Source: Liolophura sinensis (taxonomy: Eukaryota; Mollusca; Polyplacophora; Chitonida; Chitonidae). From it: a DNA stretch of 64,000 bases. The stretch is from contig NC_088297.1 in assembly GCF_032854445.1 (NCBI RefSeq), positions 17,125,127 to 17,189,126 of the forward strand, given 5' to 3'. This document shows, piece by piece, positions 23,850 through 34,488 of the stretch (the stretch's first letter is position 1; each line of letters begins with the position of its first letter). Both the position numbers and the translations under genes were made by a program. A model generated the notes under the pieces. The model was not told the origin of the DNA. It made no database searches and saw only the letters and a program-made list of their open reading frames with translations.

Positions 23850-24260
23850 ACACTGTAAAAATTGAATGCAACTTTACGGCCTGGAACACTGTATATTGTT
23901 AAGTTAAATCACGTTGTAAATATTTTACACCATTTTCAGCTCAGTTCTGCACTTATGTTGTGTAATTTTACTCAAGTCCATGTGTATTTACAGCATTGTG
24001 TGTAAAACTGTAGTGGTCTGACCATTTGCAGTGTACTTTGCTGTAAATGTACACTGTTTTCCTGGTAGATGTGTAGATTTTGTTAATTTACAATGGAGTT
24101 AACTGATTATTTACAATGGTATATGTGGAAATATACTACTGTTTACAAAATATTACTAGTTTGGGTGTAAATATTAAACAGGACATCTTGTAAATCTACA
24201 GTGAAGAGAACTGGTCACAAAATTGCCAGCACTTTTCACTGTAAAATTACAGTGACATTT
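23850..24260. repeat. Region rich in CACTGTAA / TTACAGTG words
   Basis: CACTGTAA- or TTACAGTG-like words recur in both orientations at about 23849, 23886, 24029, 24051 and 24198. A perfect palindrome CACTGTAAAATTACAGTG sits at 24237-24254. The whole stretch is A-T rich and looks like an old non-autonomous DNA element or degenerate satellite. I could not define terminal repeats or a period. Confidence 0.4.
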
Positions 24261-25722
24261 GTTACAGGGTAGTCTTTTTTTACATTACTAATGTGATAAC
24301 GTATGTCTTGAAATGCATTTGACGTTTCCTCATTAGGTAAGGTTCGCTGATTAGCATTGATTTAATGGTTGCTCCTAGATTAATGATTTTGTTCAGCTCA
24401 CAGACGCTTTGGTCGAGGTTTTATGAATTTAATGTCCAGAATTTCCTGGAATTCCTTACAGTGGTGAGCTTTTAGATTTCCACAACTCGTTGTTACATGT
24501 TGCAAATGCGCGATTTCTCTGAGCGATAAGCCATTTAATCGCGCTACGAACCCATTTACTGTGTGCCATCTTTTACCATCTTAATGTTTGTGGGGGGGCT
24601 TTGGGGACAATAAACGTTTGACAGCGTTCGTGTTACCGTTTGCGCAATATAACCGTCGTCGAAAACTCTTGCATTTGCACCAGCATGGTAAATAAGGGTG
24701 TAACTCGTCACAGTTCTCCAGTGACGTGTTCAAGATAGATAGTTTACAATAGGCACTCCGGTTTCCTGCACCCATAAAACTTACCACAAGTAAAAAAGCT
24801 CTTTACTATTTGGCCAAAAACGACAACCAAGTAAATATATAAACCGATATAAAAATATACACAAAAATTTGCGCTGTACAACGCTGCTCTGCGTAATGGA
24901 TAAAGCTTCAATATTGGACTAAGCATTCACTTCATGCGGATTAAAGACTTTCCTGACGTGACGCTAAATGAGGCAGATATTTCCTCCAAGTGTAAATTTG
25001 ATCGCCATCGAGAAAGTGAAAACTTCGTACTCAATCTGATTTAAACAAAAATCAATCAATCATTCAATGAATTAAATATCTCAGCCTGTTTCTAGCATGC
25101 GTATACCGCAGTAAATATATGCATTGTAAACGCTGTAATACTGAACAGTTTGTAAACGACCGTGTTAATACAGTCCGTTAACGTGTTGGTTACATCCCTG
25201 GATTTGACAAATGGCATTTGATGTCGCTAACAGCGATTCCCATGACCTTTAAAATCGATGTAACGGCTTTCTCCCATTACTGGGCTGACCCAAGAGTAAC
25301 GCGCTGTCCAATAGATTTATTGTTTTAATTAGGCCACTTCCAAATCTCACTGGATTTTTATGGTAGAGTCTCTGGATAGAACTAATGATAAATCGAGAAT
25401 TATGATGTGCTTTGGTTTGATTGCTGCAGTAAAGAGCTGCCTGGATGTACAGTTTGAATACTAGTATGTAGAGCTATACAACTGCAATACATCTACAAGT
25501 CGTATGTAGGTATCGCGGCTGAATGTAGAATATACATGTCTAGGGACGTGTTATTTCTGTCTGTGTGACATAATGCTTTGTAGATGAAAGTGGATTGTGG
25601 GAAACAGTTCACGTGGTACTATTTGTGGGAATAAAAATAGAACACAGGTGTGTGTGTGTGTGTGTGTGTGTGTTAAACTGACCTTTTCAAAATATGTGTG
25701 GAATTGACTTGGCGGAGTAGTA
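24261..25722. other. Unique non-coding sequence, nothing firmly recognised
   Basis: TTCGTACTCAATCTGATTTA followed by AACAAAAATCAATCAATCAT (about 25027-25066) looks like the 3' end and simple-repeat tail of a further SINE, but no head was identified. Frames at 24581-24787 and 24744-24926 (-) are unassigned. Confidence 0.3.
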
Positions 25723-25962
25723 GCGCTCCGGAGTCCTAATGGTTAGCGCGCCCGCTTCGAAGTCGGGAGACCAGGGATCAAACCCGGATCGGGTCATACT
25801 TCAGTGGCGGCAGCACTCTGGCAGCATGGGCTCGCCCTGTCCCAAGAACACATAATACATGTATACACAACTAATGACTCCCCGTCGTCATAAAAAAAAA
25901 TTGTGAAAAATTGTTAAATAAGACGTAAAGTCCCTAACATACATACATACATACATACTGTA
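25723..25962 (+). mobile_element. SINE-gamma, tRNA-derived element with (CATA)n tail
   Basis: The tRNA-like head has CCTAATGGTTAGCGCG (A-box region), CGAAGTCGGGAGACC, and B box GGATCAAACCC at about 25774. The body has GCAGCACTCTGGCAGCATGG, found again in the minus-strand copy at 62081-62418. It ends with CCCCGTCGTCATAAAA, TTGTTAAATAAGACGTAAAG and (CATA)n. Compared with the 62-kb copy the segment between head and body is much shorter. No target duplication was found. Confidence 0.85.
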
Positions 25963-25963
25963 T

Positions 25964-26103
25964 GTATCTAGAATAGATCTGCCAGAGTACATCTAGAATT
26001 GATCTCTCTAAGTACATTTAGAATTGACCTGTTGGAGTGTATCTGGAATTGACCTGGTGATGTATATCTGGAATTGACCTGGCAGAGTTGATGTAGAATT
26101 GAA
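25964..26103. repeat. 25-bp tandem repeat, about 5.5 copies
   Basis: The unit is about CTGGAATTGACCTGGTGATG plus TATAT, with diverged copies at about 25969, 25993, 26018, 26043 and 26068. It begins immediately after the tail of the SINE-gamma copy. Confidence 0.85.
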
Positions 26104-26117
26104 ACATCTAAACATGA

Positions 26118-26119
26118 TT

Positions 26120-26157
<38 letters not shown>

Positions 26158-26252
26158 TATATATATATATATTTATATATATATATCTTTGTATTTATAT
26201 TTATATATATTTATTTATTTATATTTATATATATAATTATGTATAATATATA
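26118..26252. repeat. (TA)n / (TATATTTA)n low-complexity tract
   Basis: Almost pure A-T sequence with TATATATATATTTATA-like periodicity. Confidence 0.95.
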
Positions 26253-26264
26253 TAGGTCAAATAC

Positions 26265-26317
26265 ACCTCAAAAGCAGAACTTAAACAATAAACCTCAAAA
26301 GCAGAACTTAAACAAGG
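26265..26317. repeat. 27-bp direct duplication
   Basis: ACCTCAAAAGCAGAACTTAA plus ACAA occurs at 26265 and again at 26292, identical over 24 bp. It lies just right of the A-T tract and suggests a recent slippage event. Confidence 0.9.
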
Positions 26318-27906
26318 TACGGAGACGGCATTTTAAACTGAATCATCACTTTCAGTGCAATGACCGAGTGGAGACCCGAGTTGCGGCCAGGTTTTGAGAG
26401 CTTCAATTAGCGTGATAGTTACCAGACGCCTATCTGAGAGGCTTGTTGCTTTCAAGATACCGGCAGCGAGAAGAGAGAGCTGTCACGTGACCAGACCACT
26501 GTCCGTGCCACCTTGTAATCCAGGTTCAGAAAATTGCTCGACCAGGTCGGCTGTGCTGATTATGTGTATGTGACTCAGTACAAAGCCGTCAATACAAAAA
26601 ATATATCAGCTACACAAGATAAAAATACGTAGTTAAACTATAACCTGTGAGAAAGTCTTTTTAAGAAGAGTCTTGTACAACATCGCATTTGGTTTCATCC
26701 GATCAACTGTCGCAATCATTACAGCTTTAATTTTCTCTTAGCCATCGAAATCCAGAAACCTTGTCCAGAATGTCTCAATACTTAGACTGATTTTCTGATG
26801 GATCATACTTTTCCAAAACCGATCATTTCGTTGTTCTTCGAATGAAATGTTCCATTTTGCATCTGTCGAGTGTATGATAAGTGCAAAGAAATTCTGAGAA
26901 ATGAAACTAATCGGTTGATGAAGAGATATCACTTGATATTGCCCTATCTATAATCCCCCTACAAAATATCACCAGCTGTTTGCGTTAGATTTTTTTATAT
27001 CTTATTTTTTTCTCTTTGTGAAAGAGAGATGAGGTGTTGTTAGATTTTTTTACACAAGCTTTGAAATCTGTAATTAGTTGGAGAACGATTAATAAAATGT
27101 GATCATCAGGCAAATAAATGCTCCTTTTGGGTTACCGTAGTTCGCGCAAAGATTTGTGAGTTTAATCGGACACGCAGTTATAGAACTTCACTTCACTTCT
27201 TGGAGAGTCCACTCAAGATAACCTTTATTATCCGACGATAATGAAGACGAATGGTGTTTCTCTGTATTCACTCGGATCTTTCTTGGGTTTTCATTATCCA
27301 GTCAGCCGAGTATCACAGACAATTTCTCCTTGCTTGTTTAGACGTTTAACAGAACAACCTTCAAGAGGAAGTTAAAAGAGTATATTGAGTCCTGTACTTT
27401 CCCCAGCCGAACACGTTTGCCTTGTATTACCAGTTCATTCCTTCGATTATCTACACCTCATTCGATCAGTTGAAGAGCTACTCCAATTCCAAGGGCTTTG
27501 TGTCTGAAAATAAAAGGCTAACTGATGAGGATCGCATTGCCTTCTTAAATTAGGATCAATTGACCGAATACCAGGGCATATTTTGGAAGTAGAATAAAAG
27601 TCAGTCGTTTTCAGAGGTGTGCCCTCATGTTACGATGTCGGACAGAGGAACACATGACGTCACCCAGCAATGACGTAGAACCGCGCTGTTCACGATTCTT
27701 TCCTCCTGACGTCAGATAGCTCTAATAGCTTCAAATCCATGGTGCCCAGAATACCTCAGCGACCTAGACTGTGTCCAATATATGCCTGGTTGAACGTCGC
27801 GTCCGGATCTCTTCACGTCACATAAGGCACACAAAACTGCCATGGCAACTATCCATCACTGTAGGGATTTTGTCGTCGTCACAGTTACGTGCTCGTAAAC
27901 TTAACA
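26318..27906. other. Unique non-coding sequence, nothing recognised
   Basis: No repeat or gene was recognised. Short frames at 26738-26932 (-) and 27771-27965 (+) are unassigned; the latter runs into the SINE that follows. Confidence 0.35.
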
Positions 27907-28114
27907 TAGTTCAAGTCCAGCTCGCACTGGCTTCCTCTCCTGTTGTAAGTGGGAAGGTCTACTAGCAACTTGCTGATGATCGTGGGTTTCCCCGGACTCT
28001 GCTGGGTTTCCCCGGACTCTGCAGGGTTTCCTCCCACCATGATGGTGACCGCCGTCGTATAAGTGAAATATTCTTGAGTACGGCGTAAAACACCTATGAA
28101 ATAAATAAATAAAC
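27907..28114 (+). mobile_element. SINE-alpha, 5'-truncated at the B box, with a 20-bp internal duplication
   Basis: It begins at TAGTTCAAGTCCAGCTCGCA, that is, at the B box, and reads through the body to CTTGAGTACGGCGTAAAACA and an (AAAT)n tail. GGGTTTCCCCGGACTCTGC occurs twice in tandem at about 27984 and 28004. The A box is missing. Confidence 0.9.
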
Positions 28115-29235
28115 AGATAAACTTAATACGACTGCGTGATAGTGGACCCTGATTTACTCATTTACTTTTAAACCATGGTGTCAGATCTCTGTTCTCATGT
28201 AATTTTGAAACTTTGGTCGAGTTTTTCCCGGAAGTGGAGTAGGTCTCTATTGTAACATCATTGGTCGAAAGCTGTCCAATAGAAAGGCTTGCATCTACTG
28301 TCCAAGAAAGGCTTGAAATACGGTTGCATCTTCTAAGATCAATGTTTGTATGTTAATAATGATGACACGATGTGGCTAATTTTTTATGTGGGCATCGAAA
28401 CCATGAAGTATTCCACCATACCGCCGCTTAATTGGTATATACGAGACAAACGCCACTATTCATTCCTCGACATTTCTGTTTAAACAGAAGACCAGAAAGG
28501 CATTCTTGCTTTCTCCTTTTTATCTCAGCGCTCCACCATTATAAAAAAAATATGAAGAAAAACAAAATGGCAAAATGGTGCAAGAGAACAATCACTATTT
28601 ACTCTATTTTATTGTTTTAGAAAGCCTAGAGGCGACCTGAAGGCAACTCTTTTTGTCTGTTTTGCACTTTTATAACAGCTTTTGCTCTTTAGGCATGCTC
28701 TACAATATGTAGAGAAAAGCAGAATCGAACGGGAAAATGTTATAATGTGATAGGAGCCTGCCTTCCTCAGTCAGAATGTCATTTCTACCTGCTGAGCCAG
28801 GGCGGCTATAGACGCCTGGTTACAAATGAAATTGGACCAGCCTAACAGGGGATATCAATAATTTACCATGGAGCTGTCACTTTTGCCGCATCGCCAGCGG
28901 CTGATTAATATGACGGATTCCTTCAAGCCTTCCCTGATCCGAGATGTCGTGGGTATTTACTCACTTTTATGCAGATTAAGGATGTTCTTTGATTCTGGAG
29001 AAGGCTTCAGACAACATTGATGTGATTTTTAACTCTGCAGAGAAAGATTTGATATTCATATGTTGCTTGTCTTGTCCGGTTGTGTCCGTTGTCACAACAT
29101 CCATATTCAGGGCTGTCAGTGAACAGGTTAACACGTGTAGAAAAAACAGAACATGCAGCAAGTAAGACAGCTATTTTTGTTTGTCTCTTCAAGTAATCGC
29201 GCCGATAGTCTTAATGCGTGCGTTTTATTGTGATT
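28115..29235. other. Unique non-coding sequence, nothing recognised
   Basis: On the minus strand CCTGGCTCAGCAGGTAGA (about 28805-28788) resembles a tRNA A box, but no B box follows. No gene was seen. Confidence 0.35.
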
Positions 29236-29468
29236 TATACCTTGTAATGATGCAGCCATGGGAACGCATCAGTTATTTTTGTACCTTGTGGAGGTTCAAC
29301 CATGAGAACACATCAGTTATTTTTGTACCTTGTGGAGGTTCAACCATGAGAACACATCAGTTATTTTTGTACCTTGTGGAGGTTCAACCATGAGAACACG
29401 TCAGTTATTTTTGGGCCTTGTGGAGGTACAACTATAGGAACGCATTAGTTATTTTTGTACCTTGTTGC
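29236..29468. repeat. 44-bp tandem repeat, about 5 copies
   Basis: The unit is GAGGTTCAACCATGAGAACA, then CATCAGTTATTTTTGTACCT, then TGTG. Central copies are identical, while the first and last are diverged (GCAGCCATGGGAACGC; GTACAACTATAGGAACGC). Identity in the centre and decay at the edges is typical of array growth from within. Confidence 0.95.
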
Positions 29469-32400
29469 CTTTTCCTTTACATGGACAGTGACCAGTTGTT
29501 TTAAGTTCTCTTAAATGTATATAACACAAAGTTGGATGTCTCCGCGAGCGTGATGGTGTTACTTTTCAGTGAAACCACGAATTTACAGATACTAATACGT
29601 GGCGGCTCATAAATGTTGTCTCTCCTGCATGACAACTGCAGGGCCACCTGCGTGCAGCTGTGCAGACATGCTGTGCACAACACGAAATGTGAAAACAGGC
29701 TTCAAAGGACCGCTTGTCCGCTCCTCGGCATGGCACAATAAAATGACGTCTTTACAGTCTGGTAACAGCAGCTGTCGGAATTTATAGAACAATGCGACCT
29801 ATGAAATATATGAATGGCATGCGTGTTGTAGTCGGTGATCAGAGATTGCATATACTTATAGCCTTTGGTATTTGCAGTGAGAGTGGGCGTTTTTCACTCA
29901 GTACGTAAATTGCCGTAGTTTTTCTTTTGTCCCGAAGGATTTGCTAGATAATATTGTGGCGTGCTAATTAGAAATAGTTCTAAATGTACTCGATGCCTGC
30001 ATTTTTATATTGCACTGTACCCGGTCATCAACAACATTAGTCGGACAGTACGCGCGCCCATCTCGCGGGAAGCCAAAACCAGACATCTGTGTGACGTCAG
30101 AGCAAGAGCCAGGAACGAGCCATGACACCCCACACAGAGCAATTTGTCGTATTGACTCGACAAATTCTTTTATGAGTAGCAAGATTTGCTTTCCTTTGTC
30201 CTGGCGTGAGCACGTTTCCACTAATCAAAATTTCGGAAACTCAAACGTTATATCTTCGTTATGACATTGCTTTGTACCCAGTGACTTGACCCTATTGGTC
30301 TCTCTCCGTTTCACCCTTGTCCACAGGTGGTAGGATGACTCACCTATCCGAAAATCATCACGTAATATTCCGGAGTTTTGGATGATTTTATCTGTGTGGT
30401 TGTCTGAGGCAGAGCTGGAATAGACGGAAATCGTTTGACAAGTTATGTATAGGAAGGATTTAGTCCGCGCTGTACACAACCCCTAACTTGACGTGAAGAG
30501 GAAATTGTGGGTGGTTTGTCTGTCCTGTATCTTTGTTCATCTAAAAGACGCTTTATTTCAACAAGCAGCCGTCTGTTTATATTCTGTGAACCTCTGGCCC
30601 CATCCAAGTCTCTGGGAAGAAAGCTGCTTTGCAGGTTAAGATTTTGATACCACCCTTGTTATCACGTTATTCACATGCGAGCTAAGCGAGTCATCGGGCG
30701 CCAGTTCACTCTAAACTTCACCCGAACGTTCCATTGGGCGATGTTTACAAGCTTCTATGATGCCTCACCAGTGTCAGTACTGATGAAGAAAGTTACATAA
30801 TTTTGTCCAAATCACATCTGACATGTACAGGGTTGTCGAATCAAATGTTTAGGCTACTTCTGATTTCTAAACAGATAGTCTCAGCCCAACATCTAAAAAG
30901 GTAAAGCAAAATCGAGCGATTATTCAATCGACCTTCCCTTAGAAACTTTTTACAGCTACATTTAAATCTTATATTACTTCGGTCTCAAACAAAAAACCAA
31001 AAGCCTGGATCCCATTTCATTCTTAAACGTACATTTTATCGATTTTCATGTTTCCACGAAATAAGGGGCTCCAAACCCATCAGTCTTGTCATAGATTCGG
31101 TCCGACCTTGAAATAAGAATGCTTGTTTTGCACTTTTTTTCCTATTTTGCCTATTTCCTCCATGTTAATTTCATCCGAATAGCTTGTGGCAAAGACACTG
31201 TCCCATCCCTCCACCCTCTCCCGGTTAAGTATATATGTGTTGTTCGATGGAATTTAGGCTCGTTTCCTTCTTACATTGTGTGTGAGAGAAAGCCTTACAA
31301 ACTCGTATTAACTCGTGTATTGATTTTTTTCACCTGTGTGAAAATTTCATACGTCAATAGAAGTATTTTGAAAGAAGGAATACAATTAATTATGTTCCCT
31401 AAATTTTAAACACTTAGGGAATACTTCGTAAACCTTTCACAAATTCATTTTTTTTCGAAAATCAAGGTTACTGAATTTACCATAGAGATAACAACATATG
31501 GCTTCTAAGTGCCTATGAATATGCGAATCGTGCATCTATCCTGTCACTTATATAAACATATGTTGTCATACACTGATAATTGGTAGGAGACCTGTTTGCA
31601 TGGGAAAGAGCATAGCTTGGTTCACCAGTCAACTGGAGCACCGGTTTCTCTTCAATTTCCGGAACACTCTCTTCGCAATGCTTAAACCTAATCGCGCCAT
31701 GAGTTCAAAGGGCGCGCGCACAGCCTGACTAATGCAGCCCTTAGGTGTACTGAGTTTTTCTGTGGCCTTGACGCACAACTACCTTCTCTTTGTTGTGTGG
31801 TTTCATCTTTAAGCTGATATCTTTTTTACTTTCCCCACTTAAGTAGTCTGTCTTTCATCTAATTACCTCGACAAAGCCCGGGCACTCGGGTGCTGAGAAA
31901 ATCCCAAAGGGATTCGAAGCGAGTAGTCTAATGCTGATCAAACTGAATTACAGTTCACTTGTTGCGCAAGGTTACACCTTTCCATTGTCAAGTGGCGGAC
32001 TCATGCTCGATACTTTATCTGGATTATGCTTAAGAGAACAAAGTTACACCGTCTGTCTTAAGTGACAGACGATAGCTTTAAAGTTATACATGGTTTCACA
32101 CTTTACCGCCAGGAAGTTAAGTTTGGAAGACACAGCCGCTGTGCTGTTGTTGATAATGTTATCACTAAACGAGATTAGAGGACATGCTTCGGTTGTATGA
32201 TAATACGACGTGTTTTTTTTTTTTCTTTTCCCTTTTGCTTTTTTACTTTTTTGTCTCTGAAGCAATCTGGTGTACGTCAATCTGTGTTTTGGGTTTCAGA
32301 AATCTCTAAGGATGGGTTTAGTGAGTTTCGCCCCCCACTCCAAATTCTGAAGCTAAAGCAAAAACATATCGCGTTGCGAGAGAGTAATTAAATAGCTGGA

Positions 32401-32890
32401 GGGATGTTCAGAAGATATTCAAAGGTGGAGACTAATTTTGCTCCCCTGTAGTCAACTTCAAAGAACATGATAAAGGGTCCTTATTGTAATCCGTCCCCCA
32501 AAAATACCCTTATGGAAATGACGAGGCACGGGATTATAAAGAATACTTCTAGTCTCGTTGGTTAAACGAAAGAGGAAATAAAACTAAACCGGAAAACGTT
32601 TGTGGAATCTTGGAACTGTTTTCTACAGAAAAGAACTCTTTGCAGTCCAGTTTAAAATGGTCACTGACATTATTATTCCCAGCTGCACTTTAGTTTTGGC
32701 CGGAGCTGATAACTGTTTCTGAGGAAGGCGGACGTGATACGACCTTCCTCGGACGCGAAGACAACTTGCCCAGAGCTTTATTGGAATAATGAGTTTCATC
32801 CTTGCTCATCACATACAGAAATTGTATTAAGCATAGCACAAACAGTATGTTTCCATTGTCTTTTCCTGCCAGCGCCTATCTTCTTTAAGC
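29469..32890. other. Unique non-coding sequence, nothing recognised
   Basis: Overlapping frames on both strands (29599-29787, 30010-30264, 29964-30221, 30225-30479, 31119-31409) show no recognisable products. No repeat family, tRNA or transposon end was identified. Confidence 0.3.
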
Positions 32891-33243
32891 GGCCCGGATA
32901 GCACAGTTGGTAGAGCTTCCGCTTCGGGAGTGGTAGATCCAGGATCAATCCTGGGTCAAGTCACACCTAAGACTTTAAAAGAGGAAGTTGTAACTTACTC
33001 GCTTGGCGTCCATCATGGAGGGGATAGTACAACATCATTACCCGCATCAGTATAATGGCTCTCGCCGTGCGGCTTACTTGCCTTCGGTAAGTCGTCTCAG
33101 TGAATCAGCACTAGATAAAAGAGCCGTGGAAATCCGTCCTGCATCAAGGAGGTACATTACATACACCCTAAGGTTTCCTTCGTCGTCATTCATATAACTG
33201 AAAAGTTGTTGAGCACGACGTTAAACCCCAATCACTCACTCAG
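32891..33243 (+). mobile_element. SINE-beta, full-length copy
   Basis: Head GGCCCGGATAGCACAGTTGG followed by TAGAGC is a tRNA-like 5' end containing the A box. GGATCAATCCTGG at about 32942 is the B box. Body landmarks are CACACCTAAGACTTTAAAAG and GCGGCTTACTTGCCTTCGG, then the CGTCGTCAT region, ACGACGTTAAACCCC and an (ACTC)n tail. CCTATCTT at 32875-32882 and at 33245-33252 is a possible short target duplication, although 8 bp separate the left copy from the head. A 64-codon frame inside (33003-33197) is SINE sequence. Confidence 0.95.
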
Positions 33244-34329
33244 TCCTATCTTTATACCTTTATAAAAGACCACAACACACACAGAGTAAAACCACAGTAG
33301 TGACGACAGTGACGACAGTGTGATAGTTACCAAATAGTCAGATATAACCGGAATTTAGTTAAAAAGGTACAGTGATGTTAAGACGGCTTTCATTGGGGAT
33401 ATGGTCTGGTTTCTGTCTTCGGAGCTTATTATTATTATTATTGGTTATATTCTCTTCTTATTATCAGCATCATTATAATTATACTGTTCATTATTATTTT
33501 CATTATAATTATTATTATTATTATTATTGTAAGGATGCTCGCCGAACCATTCCTTGTCTCACAGATTCACACCGGAACTGCTGTTTATCAACAGATTCAT
33601 ACGAATTGCAACGGCACGCATTGATGCGGCGCGTAATAACCAATAAGTACTGGCCACAAAGCAGAAATGGAAAATGGTTTTGTGAAAGATTTACCTAGTA
33701 TTCCACCAAGAACATGAAATTTGTCACATGTCAGCGGGATGTGGAGGAGAATGATAGGGTGGTCTAGTCTTTAGGGAGCTCCGGGTAGCCGCTATAAAAC
33801 AACGCCGTTAGATGAACCTATACCAACTGGGATGCCGTACTCATAACATTTGAGGTAAACTCGGCTGATACGAATTGCATGGCTTCTCGTTTTTACATCG
33901 TTAGATATTTTTGGTCCGTTGGTCGTTTTAGATGCGTTGTTCTAAAGTTCTTTCTTATATTCATTTAGTGGCTGTCCTTCAATACTTGTCTTTATCACGA
34001 TGTAGACTCGATCTAACATCTGATATAAAGAGTTCGAAATCATTGTGTGGACAAGGTGAACTCGTTCATCAGGAAGAAACGTTGGGTACATGATTAGCCG
34101 TTTTTAGTATTTTAATAAACGGTCACTCAAAGTCTTTAATAGTCAAATAGTGAACTGAATTTCTTTATTATCAAAATTATGACAGAAAATATCCTATTCA
34201 TTACCATGAGATAAAATATCATCTCTTTGTTTTCTTGAAAAAAACATCATCCATTTTATTGAGTTAAAATATCATTTATTCGTTGAGAAAATATATCATC
34301 TCAGTATCATTTATCTTAAGATAAAATGC
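33244..34329. other. Unique sequence with a (TTA)n tract
   Basis: Imperfect TTA/ATT repeats occupy about 33427-33530. The frame across them (33372-33698, rich in Tyr, Leu and Ser) is an artefact. From 34140 to 34330 the words AAAATATCAT and GATAAAAT recur irregularly. No gene was recognised. Confidence 0.4.
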
Positions 34330-34488
34330 CATATTTCGGATATTGTGTTTTTATCACTGGATATATCAGGGCTATCCCTCGAAGTTGTTCAAGGATATCC
34401 CTCGAGGTTGTTCAAACTTGCATATTTCGGTTATTGTGTTTAATCACTGCATTTATCAAGGATATCCCTCAAGATTGTTCAAACTTGC
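34330..34488. repeat. Tandem duplication with a nested 23-bp duplication
   Basis: Unit A (34330-34420) and unit B (34421-34488) both run from CATATTTCGG to GTTCAAACTTG. Unit A is 23 bp longer because TATCCCTCGARGTTGTTCAA is itself duplicated within it (34371-34393 and 34394-34416). The lengths 91 and 68 bp agree exactly with one extra 23-bp copy. Confidence 0.85.

Noticed and set aside
24590-24612. GGCTTTGGGGAC can be read as Gly-Phe-Gly-Asp, the second-pore signature of a K2P channel.
   Set aside because: The preceding codons in that frame come from a G homopolymer, not Thr-Ile, and no transmembrane or pore-helix sequence surrounds it.
25723-25800. A tRNA gene with good A- and B-box sequences.
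   Set aside because: It is the head of SINE-gamma: the downstream body and 3' tail recur at 62081-62418, and no clean acceptor stem can be paired.
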